From Candidatus Endonucleibacter bathymodioli (GTDB taxonomy: Bacteria > Pseudomonadota > Gammaproteobacteria > Pseudomonadales > Endozoicomonadaceae), in NCBI GenBank assembly GCA_030674915.1, contig JASXSV010000016.1:1-64000 (forward strand): a DNA stretch of 64,000 nt, written 5' to 3'. Within the stretch, counting starts at the first letter, position 1. Every line of letters begins with the position of its first letter. A program made the position numbers and the translations under genes. This document shows positions 33,601-42,261 of this stretch, piece after piece. Below the pieces are notes generated by a model that saw nothing but the letters and a program-made list of their open reading frames with translations, did not search any database and was not told where the DNA came from.

Positions 33601-36088
33601 CTACATTCTTACATACTGATAATTCCGGTACCAGACCAGGCACTGTATTTTGGCGAGTATTTGAAGACTTACGTGGTTTAGATGTACTATTTTCATGGCA
33701 ATAACTTTCGTTGTAACAGAGGTATACTTTTTTATTCTCTTTATCTTCTATTAAGACAAAGCCTTCCAGGATATTATCAAAATGCATATTCTCTTGTGCT
33801 ATAGAATTATCACTTAACAGGCATGGCTCATCTTTTTTATACCTGCCAAGTGGAGTTCCAGGAAAGAATATTTCATGGTATTTTTTCGCAGCCTCTTCAC
33901 TAACTAAAACGTCATATTCATTGTTATCTGGTCCAGCTCTGATATCACCTTTAGACCATAAACTGTAAAAGCCATCATAGCGTTTCTGTTGTCGACGAAC
34001 GCCAGCATTTTTTACTTGCTCCTGAAATTGAGCAATTACTTTAGGATCAGTCTCAATGAAATCAGTCCATCTTTTTGGTTTTGTTTTTAGGTGATTTGGA
34101 ACCATATCAGCTTCACTTTTAACATTACTAGCTGCCGCAGCAAATCCTTCTTCAAGCTCGCGCTCACTCTTGAACTCGGTTATTACATCAACTGCCGTCT
34201 CAACCGATATATCTTGGTTTACTTCAAAAGATGGGGTCTCTGCAAAAGCTTCTAAATTAGTGTCTACGCTAGCAAGACCTTTAGGTATAATTGGTAGCTC
34301 CCTTGCATAACAACACTTTGCACCATCCGAAGAGAATTTATCTCTGTCATTTGTCAATAATAGCGGTATGTCTCTGGCAACGGATATCCATTTTTCCGTA
34401 TTTATTGCAGGAATAGAATATTGTATCTGATGCTCTGCGCCAAAAGATACGCCCCGTTTATGACCTTTGTCAGTTGACGAGTATTTTTCATCCTTCGGCT
34501 TGGTATTTTGCTGCAATGGCGGTAATTCTTGTTCGTACTTTAATTGTTCTGTTTTCTTCGGTTGTGAGCTTGCTTCAGTTTTTAGTTTTGCTGTTTCATC
34601 TTTTTCCAATTTATGTTTTTTAGATGTAACATCTGATAAGTTAGGACTCTGGTGTATATTTGTCTTATTCGAAAACAACTCCTCCCCCTCGGGCTTAGTA
34701 TTTTGCTGCGAAGTTGGTGATTTTTGTTCGTATTTTGGCTGCTCTATTTCCTGCGGTTGTAAGTTTACTTCAGCTTTTAGCTTTGCTGTTTCCTCTTTTT
34801 CCAATTTATGTTTTTCAATTGTAACAGCTGACAAGCTAGGGCTCTGCTGCATTTTTATCTTATTCGGAAGTAGCTCCTCCACCTTGGACTTGGTATTTTG
34901 ATGCTTAGGTGGTAATTCTTGTTCGTATTTTGATTTTTCTTTCCCCTGTGTTTTTTCTTTATCTTTTGTTTGTTCTGTTTTATGCGGTTGTGCAGTTGCT
35001 TCAGCTTTTAGTTTTACTGGTCCCTCTTTTTTCGGTTTATTTTGTTCAGGTGTAACAGCTGACAAGCTAGGGCTCTGCTGCATTTTTATCTTATTCGAAA
35101 ACTGTGGAATCTGCTGACTAGCACCATCCAGCCAGGAGTTTGCTCCGTGCAGAGAATCTTTTTGCTCTCCATGTGGCGCATTTAATACACCTGGAGTCAC
35201 CAGAGGCTGCTGACTATGCTGAAAGAAAGCTGCAGGATCAACTGGACGTCCCTGATTTAAACACTCTATCCAAGGCTCCATATGATTTAGCCATGGCTCG
35301 TAGAGTGGATTTGTTATTCCGTTAAACTGAGCACCAAACTGCGGAATCGCATAAAAACCAGTTGCATCAAAAGCTTGGGGAGCAGGCATAGATATCGATG
35401 GAGGCGTTAAAGTCCATGGATGACTAGAGCGACCAAGCATCTGTATCTGTGGGGAAAACTGCCAGCGGGAAGGCATGGCCGTAATAGCATGGTGTAAGTG
35501 AGGCAGGTAAACGGGCTGAGGCCATACAACTGAAGGCATTGCCATGTGCATCAACTCTATCGAAGGGGGGATCTGGCTGGCTACAGCCATGCGGAGAATC
35601 TGTTGTTTCTGCAGTTCAATATTATTTAATAATCCATATAATATTTGCTGATTATATTGCTGGATCACGTCAGCCTGTTGTTGATACTGACACCACAGAC
35701 CCACATTTTCGTTTTGGGCCCCTGTGCTGAGATTAATGAATGGCTGATTAGCGGACGGTTGGTAAACTAGATGGTACATCCCTTGTAATTCAAGTGGCTG
35801 ACAGCCCATCAAAGCTAAAGAGTAAGCCATACAGTCATAAGCCATGGCCTGCTGACTAGCTTCCGCAAATGCTTTTGGATCACCCACTGGTTGTGTAACG
35901 CCTCTTTCTGCTAGTAAACTGTGGGCAATATCACCGCTGCTTGATGGTACGTACTGTCCGGCCGGTAAGGGTGATACCTGCCTGCCGCTTACCGTTGCAG
36001 TACTTCTTTCAGAAGTATCCTTTTCTGTTTTTTTGTCATGCACACAATTTGGTGCCTGATTTGGCTTATTTGGATTCATGGGATCCAT
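27608..36088 (-). CDS. Giant 2826-residue protein with SecA-like motor domain
   Basis: No signal peptide. Residues 1-320 are Gln/Pro/Met-rich and low-complexity. Residues about 330-540 hold three Lys/Glu/Gln-rich repeats of 65-77 residues, each containing a variant of QSPSLSAVT and KYEQELPP. Residues about 540-2040 are unrecognised. Residues about 2050-2650 resemble SecA's DEAD motor: IAIAAEPGSGKSAYITPALI (Walker A, about 2080), VLLQQDVDNFRHWGKAFNI beside SecA's LAQRDAEWMGPLYRFLGL, VVIDEYDTVKDRDSAGALII (Walker B, about 2211) beside VDEVDSILIDEARTPLII, STDASARGFNYD beside TNMAGRGTDI, and KKRRVARNGRPGTVHN beside the SecA motif VI GRSGRQGD. The rest of the C-terminus is helical. An ATP-driven motor, possibly a secreted effector, is inferred. 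It is monocistronic, with AAAGG upstream. Confidence 0.75.
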   Translation of the reverse strand: MDPMNPNKPNQAPNCVHDKKTEKDTSERSTATVSGRQVSPLPAGQYVPSSSGDIAHSLLAERGVTQPVGDPKAFAEASQQAMAYDCMAYSLALMGCQPLELQGMYHLVYQPSANQPFINLSTGAQNENVGLWCQYQQQADVIQQYNQQILYGLLNNIELQKQQILRMAVASQIPPSIELMHMAMPSVVWPQPVYLPHLHHAITAMPSRWQFSPQIQMLGRSSHPWTLTPPSISMPAPQAFDATGFYAIPQFGAQFNGITNPLYEPWLNHMEPWIECLNQGRPVDPAAFFQHSQQPLVTPGVLNAPHGEQKDSLHGANSWLDGASQQIPQFSNKIKMQQSPSLSAVTPEQNKPKKEGPVKLKAEATAQPHKTEQTKDKEKTQGKEKSKYEQELPPKHQNTKSKVEELLPNKIKMQQSPSLSAVTIEKHKLEKEETAKLKAEVNLQPQEIEQPKYEQKSPTSQQNTKPEGEELFSNKTNIHQSPNLSDVTSKKHKLEKDETAKLKTEASSQPKKTEQLKYEQELPPLQQNTKPKDEKYSSTDKGHKRGVSFGAEHQIQYSIPAINTEKWISVARDIPLLLTNDRDKFSSDGAKCCYARELPIIPKGLASVDTNLEAFAETPSFEVNQDISVETAVDVITEFKSERELEEGFAAAASNVKSEADMVPNHLKTKPKRWTDFIETDPKVIAQFQEQVKNAGVRRQQKRYDGFYSLWSKGDIRAGPDNNEYDVLVSEEAAKKYHEIFFPGTPLGRYKKDEPCLLSDNSIAQENMHFDNILEGFVLIEDKENKKVYLCYNESYCHENSTSKPRKSSNTRQNTVPGLVPELSVCKNVGGKDALVVQGESSYDFLNPSNALPESIKPLMVKYGTEAAKMLSSNTGWALQPHPYKQLDNPKSKLVSCKSSKIPRGTKFKFISDLDFMSSEAVMQKDVSVIKDLAMITSKLTIDIVRNGFSNDHDLINNIEQLLDEDRMRKNFTWLDDENDGNKTYCNALNESSQTSGAALRQYQISRRLVNGLLAILEYPSSLQSFKSYIQILCSMEDVKTDLNTDDYESFYHDPQGNPTEGNRSCQPQDSIPVITDYRSRGGLVVKPFDKYEITRVSAFHQEATPSYLAPALNQPVVNFGDHLRKVVAVDDPNTANGWLPMSYNPHAHSLEPMLRDAYGDCGLTDYDDYLEKATGMKSKVLVHDEKSSKKPRKVSTTATHDLLGSGGLNIMHWPGMRYCSLHSPKDSSEWSALLAEETELLRRYKQLTPAQRNIVFELTMASSNAKRQPGTNPERIKECLDAAIYLTEIAYHDANGSDENAAKGLHHIRHLMHINTPRECKTVTIDGSSRESFHRMVAYIKAHDNPKEGYHALQQNLKYDRQGGFLRTGNLEANARQMQEKGNTFIHQSMQYSMQRHPFYMDERGLVEAKNYDGRGNIDIKEAVPFVSNMIKNINYNQAKTLKELQQQVAKSPAFLYAFNGSVTSANLAEWIGTFYLTNSKVQQITKTGSTDDKLDIDSLFKLDGKLMDKESEKILLDDCKKDFKELSALRGIQGADSDTLRLKMSRISGASAIPFHDKHGRYDSASVTSIECAKAIATRVLSTAMVRPPSHTCIEGIAKLTETDDFHKRTTEDRLKIIQYTTAALLQEDCSVNNLMDFSMWEMLEHGSAAHPDKLRQLESHREDLFSRAFACEEISSTISKFTKKYGDRIEDLNMDIKELNMNAIGSEKVKVELYKKLTAIGEEQEVKDFITYMNKSFEGLNLNFDNLYQKVLNNSVLRTIDGTGSIKWQEYYLYPDADNGVSPRTKISAIPITEEGKKFNVKIHYPPEVSVISGVDTIGYRMSRLVHELSKTGVALRPIRTRDFPSESLCKLFIAELETLRAQGIYLSLQGLQAAIIDITCNNEAACISLALENKQDELKKLVSDNIQKQVKISEEKKTKNKNLYDEFLNDFSNEKIVKCINALHPIRDQEKCLALSNIVSSSTKTEESEAAAYELNQIKEKNGIKCPSDDLKIQINTLNQYTLEVIEQGADAIAKNYRELLRSSNGSKDDQLKVLAMINMVFALKYKPPKFPKPEQIAAVIAIINSDSSSIAIAAEPGSGKSAYITPALIFIQQLRNKGKNFPIYVTNNEVLLQQDVDNFRHWGKAFNIPVLKLDANFEGNLGKYTNPCALVFGTSETVMGDSLRLDSMDMAERIGKDHGMYKARGRCSDALVMQLQEDGFNRAVVIDEYDTVKDRDSAGALIISKNSTKPADNCGKLSYDAYFSVLNNMENRVSYKEFKEKVIEYLVKESSLNDTGQVAIELSIAKEMTDDDWNKRFDSLIDFVVHRAKKYRLNETYAIGYEVEQTGSLSKRRIIAISNPTQENIKKIQVDGYNVKIYPINKTASEMVKNASFSNNGSNYLSYFHGLPLAPLAQTVTSSVAQDFFETKFADDGVYTLTATYGSGAMRDELIPKGRTNICFQSPYKLNLTEYPAQFYANKINMYDSAINLAYQYIEEGKDVILMSSNLDDTFALDAALNIYKNKVEDASNNATIVTLANLERQPDHEVFASKVRDLNQPFGVSHQRKKGYIINSTDASARGFNYDAYNAVLISIDCPPGERADLQKKRRVARNGRPGTVHNLMTMDAMPDYSCSTENINPYTGLYCKESQEKFKDQLEIRDSSIANQASIRRKLYEVISSYEPVFQLYYQKLMVLRSCKDGRLKGLDGLLSSLRDVITEVSEDDSMKAMDAWHKWRDDFLFTGMRNAKTPEEADKFILEQIMHGNSFRKLQDTLPFYQDISAADYTSKDEIKSVWARFCNPVEEEDNRLIDISRRLGNCLYKRQCQADYKLNKMYQRMSGAA
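34480..35100 (-). repeat. Three coding repeats inside the giant gene
   Basis: About 200-230 bp units whose borders are marked by a shared stretch such as GCTGACAAGCTAGGGCTCTG (near 34830 and 35060, diverged near 34630). They encode the Lys/Glu-rich repeats of residues 330-540. Copy-number change by recombination would keep the frame only for units of a multiple of three. Confidence 0.7.
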
Positions 36089-37201
36089 AGTAATTCACAT
36101 ACCTTTTTTTATTTTCACTATATTAAGTGTAACTACCCATATTTTTTAGTACTTCATTAAGGTTAATATTGAACCACGTAATGTGACTCACTAATGAATC
36201 ATACACACTAATCCGCTCGCCTGTAACGGCATGCAAAGCACACAAGAACTCTCAACCACTTCATTATCAATAAATATCACATACTCTAAACGTTAATCCT
36301 TCTGATTGATCAAAAAAATCATGTGATTAAATAATGATATATTTAATACTATCGCCATTCCCAGGAATCACTTAACCAATTTTTAGATAGCTATCAGCCA
36401 TATACAGATCATAGAACTTTACTGACACAAGGGACAATGTCTGTAGAGTAACGTTGTCCTCTTCACTGAAACAATCAATATGGACGTTTATCACTATTTG
36501 TGCCGTAGTAACTATACCAGACTCATTACGGTATGGGTAAGCTAATAATGAGGAAGCCTCATGATACTGCAAATAGTAGATAATTGGAGTGAGCAGAAGG
36601 CAACCAACAACCGCACACCTCCAATATAACTTGTATAAATACTGTATCTTTATTGAAAAGCACGCCTATTAAAGAATATATAGCAAATATCTACTTTCCA
36701 ACACTGCTATTCCATCATGCTTTAAAAGCAAAAACTACAGTACAGGCATTCTCTATCTGACATACAGAGATCTTGACTGTGCCGCCGAAAATAACAAAAC
36801 AATCTACAATAAACGGTGACAAGATGAGGTCTAAAATGAGACTCTTCAATCCAACACCTCCACGGCAGAGTCTCCCGCCCAAACTATCAAAATTATTGGT
36901 CTTTAAAACTAAAGGCTCATCATTTTCATACCAAAGCAAAGACTTATATAACCTCACTGCGAGCATCATTTAAGCAACTATGGTTATTCCTATATTTTCA
37001 CAATTACTAACTAACATACATGTCTATGATACTAACAATAAATAGAACTTAATACACCATAACGCATCTAATAATCACACAATGACTCTGTACTATATAA
37101 ATACAGAAACCATCTTTCGCCGAGACAAATAAAATATTTATCTCAATAATTCAGCTGCTCACAATAAATAAGCAAACAGAGCAACAAATAGGATATATGC
37201 C
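36089..37201. other. 1.1-kb intergenic region
   Basis: This divergent region separates the giant gene (minus) and the effector candidate (plus). An inverted copy of the dispersed repeat lies at about 36552-36640 (GCAAATAGTAGATAATTGGA to CGCACACCTCCAATATAACT). Minus frames of 66 and 84 codons (36372-36572, 36715-36969) have no recognisable homology and are probably chance. The rest is AT-rich with no gene seen. Confidence 0.45.
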
Positions 37202-38062
37202 ATGCACATCTCAAATAAGACACCAAAACTAGAAGCCCTTCCAACAGAAGCAGATAGTAATTCCAGCACCAATAAGAGAAAACTAAGCGCTACGTTTAGC
37301 GGCCACACAGTAGATACCACTGAGCCTACCAATCCTCCAAAAAGATTCTGCCCTACACACGGTGAACACAGTGGTATTGTAACCCAAAATACATATAGTA
37401 ATGATCTCCCACCAGCACCAGCTCATACATCAGATCCCAGTAATGACGATGACGACGACACAGCTACAGCTAAGGAGACAATTAACCTTATCTTACAAGA
37501 CGACGATGAAATATCTATAGCTCTTTTATCCCCAGCTGAATATACTGATGATAATCGTGATAATGAAAGTAATATTTCCTTATTGCAACTGGAAAATGCG
37601 TACGCCATGCTACATGGTGAGTGTATTAGACCATACTTCAAAATATCTATTGATACTCTGCGTGCAGCTCATATAAGCATACAAATGCTTGTTGACAACA
37701 TAAGCAATAGCATGACGGAGAAGGCAACGGAGCTCGAGAAACACGGTCCTGCATTCTGTCTGCGTAAAGAAGTTGAAAGCCACGTCCACAGAGCTCAACA
37801 CCCTAGCTCACTAGAACAAGCTGCACGCTTCACCGGACGTATCGCAGCAACTGCTTTATCCACCATCTCCACCATTGCAGCCACCGCAGAATCTCCAGCA
37901 CGCGTGGTTACAGCTGTTTGTTCCGACATTCAAAACCAAGTTAACACCATGACGCTACAAAACAATCCTATTACAAATACCTTAAATAGAATAGTTGAGG
38001 CTCCTCGCAACTTTCTTGAGGCAGCATCATTAGTTAAATGGCACTTTTTTAATCCTGATTAG
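37202..38062 (+). CDS. Unrecognised protein with NLS-like basic motifs
   Basis: A 286-residue protein without signal peptide, not recognised. The N-terminal 110 residues are Ser/Thr/Pro/Asp-rich and disordered-looking, with two basic clusters, NKRKL (about 24-28) and PPKRF (about 45-49), spaced like a bipartite eukaryotic nuclear localisation signal, and an acidic stretch NDDDDDTATA. The C-terminal half is helical and alanine-rich (GRIAATALSTISTIAATAES). AGGA lies about 11 bases upstream of the ATG. It is divergent from the giant gene across a long AT-rich region. A translocated effector is inferred only from composition and context. Confidence 0.6.
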   Translation: MHISNKTPKLEALPTEADSNSSTNKRKLSATFSGHTVDTTEPTNPPKRFCPTHGEHSGIVTQNTYSNDLPPAPAHTSDPSNDDDDDTATAKETINLILQDDDEISIALLSPAEYTDDNRDNESNISLLQLENAYAMLHGECIRPYFKISIDTLRAAHISIQMLVDNISNSMTEKATELEKHGPAFCLRKEVESHVHRAQHPSSLEQAARFTGRIAATALSTISTIAATAESPARVVTAVCSDIQNQVNTMTLQNNPITNTLNRIVEAPRNFLEAASLVKWHFFNPD

Positions 38063-38189
38063 TTAACATACAGCAAGTTTAACTATACCACTTGACGATG
38101 CAGGGTGTTTAAACTAGCTCCCTAATTAAACGACCTGAATAAATTAAGACCTGATCTAAAGTTATTCAGGCTCAGGCTACCTGTTAAAA

Positions 38190-38268
38190 TATCTATTACC
38201 ATGAGCAGCGTGGGTGGTGTAGAGTGAGCGTATAAGACAGACACACCCTTCAAGGGGATTACTCCAAC
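38190..38268 (-). repeat. Dispersed repeat fragment before talB 3' end
   Basis: Diverged inverted copy: CTATTACCATGAGCAGCGTG, then GTGTAGAGTGAGCGTATAAG, then CACACCCTTCAAGGGGATTA. It lies between the two convergent genes. Confidence 0.55.
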
Positions 38269-38275
38269 CATATCA

Positions 38276-39229
38276 TCAAAGCTTTGTTATAATTCTCTGC
38301 TCAAGCTTAACCTGATCATTAGCAAAATTACGAATTCCTTCCGCCAATTTTTCAGTTGCCATTGCGTCTTCGTTCATGGCCCAGCGGAACTCACTTTCTG
38401 CTAGCACCAGCTTTTCGATCTGGCAATCCGGCTTATCCGCAAAAAGATTTTGCGTCAACTTTTCGTCTATCTTTTCCAGATCCTCCAAAAGACTTGGGGC
38501 AATAGTCAGACAGTCACAGCCTGCCAATTCCCTAATTTCACCAATATTACGAAAACTGGCTCCCATCACAACTGTGCTGTAATCATGTTTTTTATAATAG
38601 TTATAGATTTTCTTCACAGATAAGACTCCTGGATCCTCAGAAACTGCAAAATCTCGCCCTTCTGCTTTTGTATACCAATCTAAAATACGCCCCACAAACG
38701 GTGAAATCAAAAAAACGCCAGCATCTGCACAAGCTTGTGCTTGAGAAAAGCTAAACAGCAAAGTCATATTGCAACGAATACCTTCTTTTTCTAGTACTTT
38801 TGCTGCATTAATACCTTCCCAGGTCGAAGCAATTTTAATGAGTAAGCGTTGGCTATCAGCACCGAGCTGAGAATATAGATCCACCAACTGATGCGCCTTA
38901 TTAATAGTTGCGTCAGTATCAAAAGAAAACCTAGCATCAACTTCTGTGGAAACAACACCAGGAATAACCTTCTGAATCTCCTTACCAATACCAACAGTGA
39001 GCCAATCAACCACAAATCGAGCCTGTCCTTCTTGATCAGACGCCTGTTTGCGACCATAGGCTAGCGCATCGTTCAACAGATCAGCATAAGCAGGCAGTTC
39101 AGCTGCCTTCAAAATCAATGAAGGGTTAGTTGTAGCATCAACTGGTGAATATCGGCTAATCGCCGCAATATCACCCGTATCTGCTACCACTTTGGTCATG
39201 GATTTTAATTGATCTAGAAGATTAGACAT
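38276..39229 (-). CDS. talB: Transaldolase
   Basis: A 317-residue enzyme of the pentose phosphate pathway that moves a dihydroxyacetone unit between sugar phosphates; E. coli TalB has the same length. Seen: the N-terminal [39 protein letters not shown], and the Schiff-base lysine in [40 protein letters not shown] and [19 protein letters not shown] complete the barrel. AAAAGGG precedes the ATG. A shortened dispersed repeat lies immediately upstream. Confidence 0.96.
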   Translation of the reverse strand: MSNLLDQLKSMTKVVADTGDIAAISRYSPVDATTNPSLILKAAELPAYADLLNDALAYGRKQASDQEGQARFVVDWLTVGIGKEIQKVIPGVVSTEVDARFSFDTDATINKAHQLVDLYSQLGADSQRLLIKIASTWEGINAAKVLEKEGIRCNMTLLFSFSQAQACADAGVFLISPFVGRILDWYTKAEGRDFAVSEDPGVLSVKKIYNYYKKHDYSTVVMGASFRNIGEIRELAGCDCLTIAPSLLEDLEKIDEKLTQNLFADKPDCQIEKLVLAESEFRWAMNEDAMATEKLAEGIRNFANDQVKLEQRIITKL

Positions 39230-39235
39230 ATAAAC

Positions 39236-39312
39236 ACCCTTTTAAGGATTATACCCATCCCCTAGGAAAGCATGAGATTATTAACTGCTCTCACCTTCCA
39301 AGGTAACGAGTT
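39236..39312 (+). repeat. Shortened dispersed repeat upstream of talB
   Basis: TTTTAAGGATTATACCCATC, the internal GATTATTAACTGCTCTCACC and the right end TTCCAAGGTAACGAG remain, while the centre is missing. It lies 10-80 bases upstream of the talB start. Confidence 0.5.
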
Positions 39313-39511
39313 TAAGATCAAAATTATGGATTATAAACTGCCCGGTGCAAATAGCCAAAAAGACTTTCCTATAATAAAATAAAACTGCCAAATTTGATCG
39401 ATCATCACGACTGCCAGATACATGCCAAGTCAATCAGAATCTGTTACACTTAGTGCATTTCTGCCTAGCTGATTTTGGAGCATAACATGACAACGAATAG
39501 GACAACTGACA

Positions 39512-40615
39512 ATGCGTCTTGCTGATAAAGTACTGGCAACAAACAATGACTTGCCTATTCGCACGGTTCAGCCGATCCATAACGGCAAAGTTCGTTCTGT
39601 ATATTGGCTTACCAAGAAAGATAGCCGTAGACTAATAGAAGAAAAAGGCTATCCCATTTCGGTAGACGCACCCTTGGCTATTATGATCATAAGTGACCGA
39701 ATTTCAGCCTTCGATTGTATATGGAGAGGGGAGGAAGGCATGAATGGTGTTCCCGGAAAGGGCGCCGTGTTAAATGCTATTTCTAGCCACTGGTTCAAAC
39801 TATTTCGTGAACAAGGTCTTGCTGATAGTCATATTCTGGATATTCCCCACCCTTTTATCTGGATTGTGCAAACAGCTCGTCCGGTGTTGATTGAAGGGAT
39901 TTGCCGCCAGTACATTACTGGCTCTATGTGGCGTTCATACGAAAAAGGGGAACGTCTCTGCTGCGGTATAACTCTGCCCGATGGTCTGGAAAAGGATCAA
40001 AAACTACCTGAACTGCTGATTACACCATCGACTAAGGGCATTCTCAAAGGTATTCCCAGAATACCTGAAGTAGATGATGTTAATATTAGTCGTACTGATA
40101 TTGATGAAAACTACCAGTCCTTTAATTTTCGTTCGTTAGACGATATAGACCTCTATGAGAAATTGCTAAAAGAAGGATTTAATCTCATTAACAACTCACT
40201 ATCACAACTTGATCAGATTTTTGTTGATACCAAGTTTGAGTTTGGTTACGTCACAGGACAAGATGGCAAGGACAAGCTAATTTACATGGATGAAGTGGGT
40301 ACCCCAGACTCTTCAAGAATATGGGACGGACCCAGTTATCGTAAAGGCAAAATCGTTGAGAACTCTAAGGAATCTTTTCGTCAACAATTGCTTAGTCACT
40401 TTCCTGACCCAGATCTCTTGCTTAATAAACAGCGCATGGCTGAGCGACTGGTATTAGCAAAGGACAACCTGTTACCTGAACGCTTACTGATGGATGTGTC
40501 AGCTACATACCTTAGCATTGCGGAAAAAATCACTGGCGAGAGACTGGTACTTTCTGACAACCCGAAGTCTGAAATTATTCAAATATTGCAGGATAAGTAT
40601 AATTTAATCACTTGA
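39512..40615 (+). CDS. purC: SAICAR synthetase, long form
   Basis: A 367-residue phosphoribosylaminoimidazole-succinocarboxamide synthase, joining CAIR and aspartate in purine synthesis. It belongs to the long PurC class (about 360 residues), not the 237-residue E. coli type. Seen: [20 protein letters not shown] (ATP-binding hairpin), [39 protein letters not shown], and [20 protein letters not shown] (substrate and metal site). AGGA lies 9 bases before the ATG at 39512; an ATG at 39487 is out of frame. Confidence 0.95.
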   Translation: MRLADKVLATNNDLPIRTVQPIHNGKVRSVYWLTKKDSRRLIEEKGYPISVDAPLAIMIISDRISAFDCIWRGEEGMNGVPGKGAVLNAISSHWFKLFREQGLADSHILDIPHPFIWIVQTARPVLIEGICRQYITGSMWRSYEKGERLCCGITLPDGLEKDQKLPELLITPSTKGILKGIPRIPEVDDVNISRTDIDENYQSFNFRSLDDIDLYEKLLKEGFNLINNSLSQLDQIFVDTKFEFGYVTGQDGKDKLIYMDEVGTPDSSRIWDGPSYRKGKIVENSKESFRQQLLSHFPDPDLLLNKQRMAERLVLAKDNLLPERLLMDVSATYLSIAEKITGERLVLSDNPKSEIIQILQDKYNLIT

Positions 40616-40649
40616 CATAATACTCCTGCAATCACAGATTTTATCTCTC

Positions 40650-40738
40650 GTCATCACACCCCTATTACCTTCTCCTAGGTTCACAGGGGTTAGCTAGCTT
40701 GTCATTTACCACACAGTCAATGAATATTAGTATATACA
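40650..40738 (+). repeat. Dispersed inverted-end repeat, truncated
   Basis: CATCACACCCCTATTACCTT, TTCACAGGGGTTAGCTAGCT and CATTTACCACACAGTCAATG, ending AATATTAGTATATAC. The left end is lost. It follows the purC stop by about 35 bases. Confidence 0.55.
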
Positions 40739-40765
40739 TTTTCGTACTCAGCTTATTAAACATGA

Positions 40766-41120
40766 TTTCTGGGAGAAACTGCTAAATAATATTAACTGTG
40801 AACTTGAATCAAAACACATCACTATCACCCAAGTGCATATTAGCATCATTGACTCTACGCTCATTGAGTCGGCACAGTCTAGTTCAGACAAGGGTATACA
40901 AAAGTAACACAACCACTTGCCTGTACTAAGTTCTATCTGACTGAAGTGGTTCAGAAAAAATTACAGATTTTAATGTCCTATGGTGCGCCTAAATCATGCA
41001 ATGCAGGAGATGTGCGTCAGAAATCAGTTCACAACACTAAAAACAGTGCATGAAACTGATAATATGGTATAAAATGCCATGGCAAACTCCGTAATGCCTA
41101 AAAAATAGGGGGAATTTCAA
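40766..41120 (+). pseudogene. Decayed IS5-family transposase fragment
   Basis: Frames read FWEKLLNNINCELESKHITI and SIIDSTLIESAQSSSDKG, the central IS5-family transposase segment also seen at 21850. The 3' end (AAAACAGTGCATGAAACTGA ... CAAACTCCGTAATGCCTAAA) matches the remnants at 22100-22190 and 1-140. The catalytic parts are missing. The stretch 41121-41338 has no gene. Confidence 0.7.
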
Positions 41121-41338
41121 ATGACAGCTGTTAAAATATTTGATTATGTTGAGGTCACAAATTGTTTTATACTTTAATCTGCTAAAAAAATGTTGATGAC
41201 TTAAGATTATACTCGCCTCCTGTGAATATGAGAGTAAGCCACAAACGAGATCATCATAAAGATCCTACTAATATCAGATGACCGTAACCACCCCCACCGC
41301 CCCTCTGTGCGATGGGCATATAAAGAGGAAGTTAGAGA

Positions 41339-41794
41339 GTGCCTACCATATTTCAAGTGCTTATACGTACCATTATTATTTTACTGGGGGGGATGCTAAC
41401 AGTTACAGCTTTCTCCAAAAATACTGCTGACTTGAGTGACCTTGAACGTAAGGAAATCGCCGAAAGGATAGCCCCAGTAGGGAAAGTTTGCGAGGATGGC
41501 CAGCCATGTGCAAAAAAAGCAGCACCCGTAGCAAAAAGTAGCAGCGCCCCCAGAAGCGGCGAGAAGATTTTTAACTCATCCTGCACTGCTTGCCACTCAA
41601 CCGGACTTCTAGGCGCGCCGAAAAAAGGTGATGCCGAGACGTGGAAGACCCGAACAGAAGCGGCAGGGTTCGATAAATTGCTAAGCAATGCTATTAACGG
41701 TATTGGTAATATGCCACCAAAAGGAACCTGTATGGATTGCTCTGACGAGGAGATCAAGCAAGCTATTGAATATATGAGCGGCGTACGTCATTAA
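41339..41794 (+). CDS. Cytochrome c5-like monohaem protein
   Basis: A 151-residue periplasmic electron carrier. The start is a GTG at 41339 with GAGGAA about 9 bases upstream. Residues 1-25 form a signal peptide (FQVLIRTIIILLGGMLTVTA). A linker containing KKAAPVAKSSSAP precedes the class I cytochrome c domain, with the haem motif CTACH and the distal methionine in NGIGNMPPKGTCMDCSDEEI. The paired cysteines CMDC near the end are typical of cytochrome c5. It is monocistronic. Confidence 0.93.
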   Translation: MPTIFQVLIRTIIILLGGMLTVTAFSKNTADLSDLERKEIAERIAPVGKVCEDGQPCAKKAAPVAKSSSAPRSGEKIFNSSCTACHSTGLLGAPKKGDAETWKTRTEAAGFDKLLSNAINGIGNMPPKGTCMDCSDEEIKQAIEYMSGVRH

Positions 41795-41859
41795 CGCTTG
41801 CGCTCTCATTGTATTTGTCAAAGGCTGCGCCCTTGCTATTTCAGCTATACACCTTATAC

Positions 41860-41989
41860 CGTTGCAAGCGGGAGTAAGCCAAAGCCTAATGCTACTACGC
41901 GTAGTAGCAGGCGATTGAGATTAGTGAAAGCCGTAGATGAACCTCACACGACCAACCGGAATCTCCGGTTGACCGAAAAGCTTCTTTAA
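41860..41989 (+). ncRNA. IS605-like right end or omega-RNA-like structure
   Basis: TGCTACTACGCGTAGTAGCA (41890-41909) is a perfect 20-base palindrome. It is followed by GGCGATTGAGATTAGTGAAA, GCCGTAGATGAACCTCACAC and the stem CAACCGG AATCT CCGGTTG. This order of two hairpins separated by a GTGAAGCC-like stretch resembles, from memory, the right ends of IS200/IS605 and TnpB elements, which encode the guide-RNA scaffold. No tnpB or tnpA gene accompanies it. An alternative is the terminator region of the cytochrome gene. Confidence 0.35.
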
Positions 41990-42261
41990 CAATCATGCTG
42001 TCTATAGTATTTGTGATCAATATATTCAAAAACCCGCTTTCTTCTCTTTATAGTTTTTACCTATTAGGCTCGCAAAAGCAGCTTCCCCCCCTATGATTTT
42101 TGCTCCTGTTACCGTGCCTAATCTTGTGAAATCACTACTCTTCTCGAGACACCTCTCTTATTCTTGCTCTTACCTATACTATTAATGATTTGCGAATACA
42201 CTAAAAGATTTGAAATTGCAATTCTGCGGCATGAGCAAATCCTAGGGAGGCTCTATACCAG

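Noticed and set aside
34467..34901. 144-codon plus-strand frame opposite the giant gene
   Set aside because: It is the complement of the Lys/Glu repeats; the repeated Cys/Phe/Ser composition is a mirror of the real coding strand.
36372..36572. 66-codon minus frame in the 1.1-kb intergenic region
   Set aside because: No homology, no ribosome binding site, and it borders a dispersed repeat. Insufficient support.
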